Below are positions 58,714 through 64,000 of a stretch of DNA of 64,000 bases, piece by piece. Location of the stretch: NCBI RefSeq assembly GCF_022539315.1, contig NC_066314.1, positions 54,125,180 through 54,189,179 of the forward strand. The letters run 5' to 3'. Under the pieces are notes generated by a model that saw only the letters and a program-made list of their open reading frames with translations, had not been told where the DNA came from and did no database searches. The DNA comes from Serinus canaria. Taxonomy: Eukaryota; Chordata; Aves; Passeriformes; Fringillidae. The translations under genes and the position numbers were made by a program. Numbering within the stretch: position 1 is the first letter of the stretch; each line of letters opens with the position of its first letter.

Positions 58714-59525
58714 GCCCTGTAGAGGGATCTCAACAAGTTGGGGAGATGGGCAGAAAAGAAATTCCTGAAATTTGTAAAGGCAAATGCAGTGTCCTGCATT
58801 TATTTCAAGAAAAAATTCAATGCACCAGCACAGGATAGGGGTGACCTGCTGGGAAGCTGCTCTGCAGAGAAGGACCTGGGGGTCCTGGTGGACAACAAGG
58901 TATCCATGAGGCAGCAGTACCCTGGTGGCCAAGATGGTCGGTGGTTTCCTGGGGTGCATTAAGAAGAGTATTGCCAGCAGGTCAGGAGTGATCCTGCCCC
59001 ACTGCCCAGCCCCATGTGGCACATCTGCAGTGCTGTGTCCAGGTCTGGGCTGCTCAGGACAGCAGGGACAGGGAGCTCCTGGAGAGGGGCCAGTGGAGGC
59101 TGCAGAGATGATTTAGGGCCTGGAGCATCTCTGACAGGGAGAGGCTGAGGGAGCTGGGGCTGTCCAGCCCCGAGAGGAGCCCCAGATGAGAGGAGCCCTC
59201 AGCCCTGGGTGTCCCTGTCTGCAGGGAGGGCTCCGAGCAGGGCCCAGGCTCTGCTCCAGGGGCCCAGCAATGGCACCAGAGGAACGGACAGGGACTGAGC
59301 CCAGGAGGTTCCACATGTGCAGGAGGCAGAACTTCTTCCCTGGGCAGTGATGGACAACAGATTGTGCAGAGAGGGTGTGGAGAATCCTCACAGGAGATAT
59401 TCCAGAACCCGTCTGGACACAATCCTGTGCCCTGTGCTCCGGAATGGCCCTGCTGGAGCAGGGAGGTGGGGCCAGCTGCCCCACTGTGGCTCCTTCCAGT
59501 CTCTACGAGTTGGTGATTCTGTATG
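58714..59525 (+). mobile_element. CR1 LINE, longest copy in the window (about 810 bp)
   Basis: It covers the C-terminal part of ORF2 and the 3' UTR: 'CCTGTAGAGGGATCTCAACA', 'GGCAAATGCAGTGTCCTGCA', 'AAGGACCTGGGGGTCCTGGT', 'GAGAGGCTGAGGGAGCTGGG', 'CAGGCTCTGCTCCAGGGGCC', and a tail TTGGTGATTCTGTATGG. It is on the + strand and 5' truncated. Its 3' 300 bp match the copy at 47510-47786. Confidence 0.95.
58738..58980 (+). pseudogene. CR1 ORF2 reverse-transcriptase C-terminal remnant, frameshifted
   Basis: The frame from 58738 gives 'WAEKKFLKF', 'KANAVSCIYF' and 'AEKDLGVLVDNKVSM', the region just after the RT core in CR1 ORF2 where the usual text is like 'EKDLGVLVDNKLSMSQQ'. It shifts near 58925, where a second frame continues with 'GGFLGCIKKSIASRS'. 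The RT catalytic core and the endonuclease domain are absent because of the 5' truncation. This is a dead LINE fragment. Confidence 0.88.
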
Positions 59526-60107
59526 GAAGTACTGCATAGATAGGGTTTCTACTGTCTGTGCTTCTGGCAGGATCCTGTCACCTACAGAGTAAACTCCACA
59601 GGTACCTGTAACTCCAGGTTCTGTCCTTGGCTCTCTGAGTTGACAAACTACTACTGTGCTACATGCACTGTTTTCTCAAGTCTGAGGACTGTCTTCAGTT
59701 GTGTCTTGCACTTGGCTGAACATGTTGTCAGAATCTATTAAACGTTAATCATTAACAACCACCACAAAAGCCAAACTGTTTGCAGAAATCTTCACTCAGC
59801 TTAAGGGTAATGAATTTTTACTTAAGGGTGTAGTTGTGGCTTGTTAAAGTGGAAATTTACTATAGAAAAACATGAGGAAGATGAAAGTCATCTTGTAAAC
59901 AACGTTGTTAATGATTCATAGGTCTGCTTTTGCTAGATAGTTTTATGAAATCATTGTTTGAAACAGTAACATAGCTGGCATCACCCAGAGCAGCAGGCCA
60001 CATGAAACCTCAACTCCATTCTACTAAGACAGTGAGACATAGAAGTTTGTGCAATGTGAGGGCTTCTTCTGAAATTTCTAGGCATCTACCTCCCTGCCTC
60101 ATTACAG

Positions 60108-60254
60108 CTTCTGAAAATTGCTTTTAGAAGCAATGACATAGAACTAGAGAACTATTTTGAAGTGATAGAAATTTTGCCTGACAAAGGGAAGACACTTAGT
60201 GAAATTTACTGGCAAATTGAAAAGGAAAATTTGCATGCCACTGTGGAACAATAA
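60108..60254 (+). other. Exon-like open segment, unknown protein
   Basis: After the acceptor-like ACCTCCCTGCCTCATTACAG the frame runs 48 codons to TAA, with pieces such as 'IELENYFEVIEILPDKG' and 'LSEIYWQIEKENLHATVEQ'. The same frame is open for 16 codons before the acceptor. There is no good donor inside, so it would have to be a last exon. The composition is protein-like but unrecognised. In AT-rich DNA a 64-codon frame is not rare, so this is weak. Confidence 0.15.
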
Positions 60255-60372
60255 ATATTATTAGACATCAGAGAAGAAGTCCATTAAGTAACATTTTAGC
60301 AGTAATAAAAAAAAATTAAGAATCATATGAGAGAATCTCTACAAAGGAAGTGGTTTCTTCTGTGCTTGTCAG

Positions 60373-60417
60373 CTTCTATACATTGTAAACCTTTTTCTTG
60401 TGGAACTGAGAAAATTT
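60373..60417 (+). other. Candidate small exon (45 bp) of an unknown spliced gene
   Basis: The acceptor GTTTCTTCTGTGCTTGTCAG is strong and the donor ATTT/GTAAGT has the best-consensus intron start. In the frame that fits the next candidate exon it would encode 'SIHCKPFSCGTEKI' plus one base. Its join to 61924 would create a Cys codon and keep the frame open. No upstream partner or start codon has been found. Confidence 0.18.
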
Positions 60418-61423
60418 GTAAGTCCACAGTTGTAAAATAGTTCTTCTTGCCTGGTTGATCAGAGTGCCCTACAAACCCTGCAGAACAAGTCTCCTGGGAT
60501 TAGGACTCTGCCAATACTGAGCATGGAAAGACCAGAGGCCCTGTCACATCAGCACATGTGACTACAACTATAAAACTGTCCAGAAATGTTGCCAGACACT
60601 TTGCTGCCAGTCTGACTAAAGAAGTTGCAGCATTTTTCAAAAGCTTAAGTACACCCATGGCTTTTCAAATTTAGACAAACCCCATCAATTTTCCTGTTCC
60701 ATTACATGACATCCAAATTTGGTGGGGGCAGGGTGGGGAGTGTCTTTGTTTTCTGGCTATATTTTGCTTCATGAGGTTTTTCAGTTCTCTTGGTTTAGAT
60801 TATACATTATTTCACATCAGTGTCTTACTGGCATCCAGTCAATCCTAGATATTTAGGCAGCCCTTGTGATTAAAGGAACAGCACATGGAGGAATGCATTC
60901 ATTCATCCCAGGAAAAGGGAATAAGCTGCCTCTTTAGGTATCTTCCCCATGAGATGCAGGAAAAGTCTTGGCAAACAATGTGCTCTACATGCCTTACCCA
61001 TAAATGTGAAGTTTTGTGAGATGAATGCAGTCCTGAATATGATTCTACTGATTATTTTAGCAAGCTGTTGTCAAGTGGAATATTGAACTCTTTTTATTTG
61101 ACAGCTTTCGGGGACATTGTTTTGTCAGATCAAAACATTACTGAGATTCTAAAGTAAAATTTAGATCATGGAATGATTTTTAGGGATGGAAATTCTGTTT
61201 TCTTGCCAGGAGGCATAGAAAACAGGCAGAAGATAAGTCTTGGTGACCATGAAGTTCTGATGATTGGGGGAGGCAAGAGATGCAAACCACAAAAACACTA
61301 AACAGAACTAAGCATTAGGTAGCTTCTCCTAAATATTATGGTCTTCCCCTAAATCCTGGTGTCTCTCCCATAGTCTTTTTTTTTTCCTAAGAATTCTTTT
61401 TCTTCTCCCAACAAGTAAATAAA

Positions 61424-61576
61424 CTCCCTTCCTCCCTTCCTCCCTTCCTCCCTTCCTTCCTTCCTTCCTTCCTTCCTTCCTTCCTTCCTTCCTTCCTTCC
61501 TTCCTTCCTTCCTTCCTTCCTTCCTTCCTTCCTTCCTTCCTTCCTTCCTTCCTTCCTTCCTTCCTTCCTTCCTTCC
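61424..61576. repeat. (TTCC)n array, about 30 perfect units (GGAA on the - strand)
   Basis: Starts with variant CCCTTCCT units and becomes a perfect TTCC array of about 124 bp to 61576. The low divergence indicates an active microsatellite. The - strand frame (repeating Arg-Lys-Glu-Gly) is not a gene. Confidence 0.96.
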
Positions 61577-61923
61577 ATATAGGGCAATTGGCAGATGATT
61601 AAAAATATGAATTGTTGCATTTTTCCAGCTTTCAGCTGTCTAATCATTTTATGCAGGTGTTGAGTCTGATTTCACACAGGTGTTGGACCAATATAATTGC
61701 ACTGCTGTTAGTTAATGCAAATCACCTTTTGTGGAGGGAAAACCAGAATGGTGGTTCCAAACCTTCTATTTGAAAATGCTGTGGTCTCTTCCTCTACTTT
61801 TGCAGTATCTCCATATCAGCACAATTTTACTGAATTCTATTGAGCTACACTGTGTTGAGACTTGATGTCAGAATGGAAACCAGTATTTAATGAAGAAGCT
61901 TGCTAGGAAAAAATATTTTTCAG

Positions 61924-62086
61924 GTTTACAGAACTTGAGTGTTGAAGATGGAAAATTTTCAGTTAATAATCCTTCAAAGGAGAGTGATCAAAATCCATTA
62001 AATTCTTCGAAGACAGGTAGACTTAATAAACATAGAGGATATTCTAGAATTTTAAGGCAGATGTATGTATGCTTCAGAGACTCCCA
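61924..62086 (+). other. Candidate internal exon (163 bp) of an unknown spliced gene
   Basis: Upstream is AAAATATTTTTCAG (AG at 61922-61923), a fair acceptor. Downstream is CCCA/GTAAGTAT (GT at 62087-62088), a strong donor. The whole segment is open and encodes a hydrophilic sequence with 'LSVEDGKFSVNNPSKESDQ' and 'GYSRILRQMYVCFRDS'. It ends in phase 2 (CA), which joins to the candidate terminal exon at 62613 to make CAA. No homologue is recognised. An ATG at 61890 could be an alternative in-frame start of an unspliced 66-codon frame. Confidence 0.25.
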
Positions 62087-62369
62087 GTAAGTATAAAAAT
62101 TATTTTTCTAATATGTCTTTATGATAAATGCCAAACATGAAAAAATACTATTTGAAAATCTTGTGGAGAAGAAATTTTGATACACCTGTAAAAATAAGGA
62201 GTCATTACTCTGCAGAGCCCAGTGACATTTAATTGAAGTTTCTTAAACAGACACCACTGAGTGTCAAAAGGTCATAACCAAAGCAGTTACATGAGGGTAG
62301 ATCAAATTTTCCAAGGGAAACAGAAAGGCAAAGGAAATTTCTAAAGGAAAGTAATTATTATTAGTAAAC

Positions 62370-62449
62370 CATTATTATTATTATTATTATTATTATTAAT
62401 AATAATAATATAATAATAATAATAGTAGTAGTTGTAGTAGTAGTAGTAG
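62370..62449. repeat. (ATT)n then (AAT)n then (AGT)n compound array
   Basis: ATT units (62370-62398) are followed by AAT units (to about 62424, one TAT break), then AGT/AGTTGT units (to 62449). The ATT and AAT parts are reverse complements of each other, so the first 55 bp form a self-complementary hairpin. Confidence 0.92.
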
Positions 62450-62612
62450 CAAATGTTCTAATCAGAACTTAGGTAAGGGGCAGACCAATTTAGCACTAGT
62501 AATTTAACTATAAACTAAAGTTGAGAACAATATGTGGTGGAATTGGAAGTCCTGATAAAGACTGAAAAAAACCTTCTAATTTAACACTAATTAACATCTT
62601 CTGTCTTTTCAG

Positions 62613-62689
62613 AGTAAAAATGCAAGGAAAGAGGAGGATTTAAATCTGGTTGGAGTTACAATACTGAAAGTGAACAGATTGAAAATAAA
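62613..62689 (+). other. Candidate terminal exon with stop and poly(A) signal
   Basis: The acceptor ACATCTTCTGTCTTTTCAG (AG at 62611-62612) is strong. Joined to 62086 the frame adds 'VKMQGKRRI' and stops at TAA 62641-62643. AATAAA follows at 62684-62689, 41 bp later. The three-segment model is internally consistent but has no 5' end and no homology. All pieces lie in AT-rich DNA where such signals arise often. Confidence 0.22.
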
Positions 62690-62834
62690 ATTCTCTTTTC
62701 TGCTATTCTTCACATTATCTAAGGACCTGATCAATCAGATATATGCTGCCATAAATATGAGACACTGCTGTGTCTGGGCATATTTAAATCATCAATGAAA
62801 TTGCCTCTAGAACTAAAATCCATATTGAAGGTAA

Positions 62835-62945
62835 ACACAAGGCTGGACCCTTGGGTCACAGCTTCACAAGGATTTATATGTGCATTTAACTTTACATACA
62901 TGGGTAATCCCACTGATTTCTTTGAGGCTGCCTACACATGTAAAA
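62835..62945 (-). repeat. Possible ancient amniote interspersed repeat
   Basis: The reverse complement contains 'AAATCAGTGGGATTACCCAT', 'GTATGTAAAGTTAAATGCAC' and 'ATATAAATCCTTGTGAAGC'. These resemble, with many changes, an old bird/turtle repeat with the order 'GTCAATGGGACTACTCATGT', 'GTAAAGTTAAGCACATGC', 'ATAAGTCTTTGCAGGATC'. I cannot name the family. Confidence 0.45.
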
Positions 62946-63540
62946 CCAAGCAGAGTTTTAAATCTTGCTTGAATTATACCTTTAGATTATTATCTTCACA
63001 ATGTCTGTACCAACCTGCAAAAGCAGCCTGATCCACATCAGAGTAAGTCCTTCCTAATCTGACAACCATTAGAGTAAGGCCTGTGTTTCTGTAGGGTTCT
63101 TGGCTCAGTTTTGAGATTGGAATAAGTGAAAATAAAACTAGATTCTTCATCAACCTGAACCATTCCATCTTTGTTTCTTACCAAAACCAGAAGGTGAAAT
63201 TCTGCCAACTGCCTGATGTATTTGTAAAATTAATGGACTCTTTTATTTCAAAGCCATTAGTCATTGTAAATCTTAGGCATTGGATAGTTTTAGTCTGAAT
63301 TATTCCCATCTCAACCATCATATTGATCTGACAATGACAGTTTTTAGTTAAAGTGTGCAGTGTCTATCAGCTCTGCTGTTACAGTTACAATCAAACCTTG
63401 CAGGGGCAGAGAATGTTTTTATTTTTTAAGCGAAAAAGCTGCAGAAAAGGAAAGTTAGAACTCACAAGTTGTCATTAAAAAGGAATTTCCTTCTATTCAA
63501 GCAATTTTTACTCAAATATTCTTTTTCCAAAATTTGGGAG

Positions 63541-63615
63541 CTTTTTGTTGGTGGGGTTTTATTGTTGGTTTTTTAGCTTTTTTTTGGTTGTTTGGTTGTT
63601 TTTTTTTTATTTAGA
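63541..63615. repeat. T/G-rich tract
   Basis: TTGTTGGTGGGG, TTGGTTGTTTGG and T10-type runs over about 75 bp. Low complexity. Confidence 0.8.
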
Positions 63616-64000
63616 AAAGGCCAAACATATGATCATGCCTGATGTTTAAAAGATTTTGTCCAATGAGCTTTACCAAACAAACAGAAAATTAAAAAACCCA
63701 AAACAAACCACAGGAAAATATAAAAATATTACTTAACGGCTACACTGATTCTCTCACATTCGTAAATTGCATGTAAAATGTTATTGTATAGTATCTAAAC
63801 GTAAAATATTCTTATTCAGTTAGACCCAAGAGGTTTAAAACAAAAAAGCTTTTTATATTCAGATAACAGACAATAAGAATACACTGGTACTATGTTCTGT
63901 GATCTTGTGTCAGCTGACTAACACCAATGGATTCCACATTCTGCAGTGCAATAAATCAGTGCAGAACTCATCCCACACCCTCCAAAATTGCAGTGAATTG

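Larger units (their letters stand above)
59526..61423. other. Unique AT-rich stretch with weak exon-like segments
   Basis: No known gene. Two acceptor-like sites are followed by open frames: one at 60101-60107 (a long CT-rich tract ending ATTACAG), followed by a 48-codon open frame to TAA at 60252-60254, and one at 60372 (see the separate entry). Confidence 0.4.
62690..64000. other. Unique AT-rich stretch to the window end
   Basis: No known gene. It holds a possible ancient repeat (62835-62945) and a T/G-rich tract (about 63541-63615). An open frame at 62795-63031 overlaps frames on the - strand and is probably chance. Confidence 0.5.

Noticed and set aside
59054..59484. Two - strand frames of about 120 codons
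   Set aside because: Antisense to CR1. Their similarity to the 47.4-47.8 kb frames comes from the shared repeat, not a gene family.
61424..61576. CRISPR-like regular array
   Set aside because: The unit is a 4-bp microsatellite with no spacers, and the window is vertebrate DNA. No CRISPR array exists here.
61387..61647. 86-codon - strand frame with repeating Arg-Lys-Glu-Gly
   Set aside because: Direct translation of the GGAA microsatellite.
61990..62086. Faint similarity of 'GYSRILRQM' to the YSR..KQM region of VIP/PACAP-type peptides
   Set aside because: The required N-terminal His and F-T positions, the flanking dibasic sites and the amidation Gly are missing. Probably coincidence.

Overview
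The window looks like nuclear DNA of a bird, most probably a songbird (Passeriformes). Evidence: at least nine 5'-truncated CR1 LINE fragments, several with the avian CR1 3' tail (ATTCTRTG-type); four solo LTRs of types I associate with songbird endogenous retroviruses; no mammalian SINEs or L1; AT-rich sequence with many microsatellites. I infer an intergenic or long-intron stretch. I recognise no known protein-coding gene, rRNA, tRNA, CRISPR array or prokaryotic feature. Nearly all short open frames are chance ORFs, low-complexity translations, or pieces of CR1 and LTRs.

Layout. 1-14.1 kb is mostly single-copy AT-rich DNA with one CR1 fragment (3.67 kb), a 78-bp near-perfect hairpin (6.2 kb) and small repeat modules rich in TAAT/ATGCAT. 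14.1-22.4 kb is transposon-rich: CR1 copies at 14.1, 15.8, 18.3-19.5, 20.0 and 22.4 kb, a 384-bp ERVK-like solo LTR with a 6-bp target duplication (16.8-17.2 kb), and a 630-bp solo LTR with a 5-bp duplication inserted inside a CR1 copy (18.6-19.2 kb). 22.4-26.1 kb is unique. 26.15-28.7 kb is strongly pyrimidine-rich on the + strand, followed by T, G, C and (AC)n tracts. 29.2-38 kb is mostly unique, with G4-like C runs near 30.2-30.8 kb, A-rich tracts near 32-33 kb and a stretch resembling conserved regulatory DNA near 33.1 kb. 38-50 kb is unique DNA with CR1 copies (38.0, 42.8, 47.5 kb), microsatellites and a second ERVK-like LTR (48.6-49.0 kb). A 1377-bp solo LTR lies at 50.8-52.2 kb. Two pyrimidine arrays (53.4-54.5 kb), a purine array (55.2 kb) and the longest CR1 copy, with a broken reverse-transcriptase C-terminus (58.7-59.5 kb), follow. 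The end holds a long TTCC array (61.4 kb) and an ATT/AAT/AGT array (62.4 kb).

The best hints of an undescribed gene are weak. On the + strand, three short segments (60.37, 61.92 and 62.61 kb) have usable splice signals and compatible phases, ending in a stop followed by AATAAA. On the - strand, one 278-bp exon-like segment lies at 52.4-52.7 kb. Both need RNA or comparative evidence. I found no convincing new biological system. The strongest direct observations are the nested LTR-in-CR1 insertion, the solo LTRs with target duplications, and the 6.2-kb hairpin.
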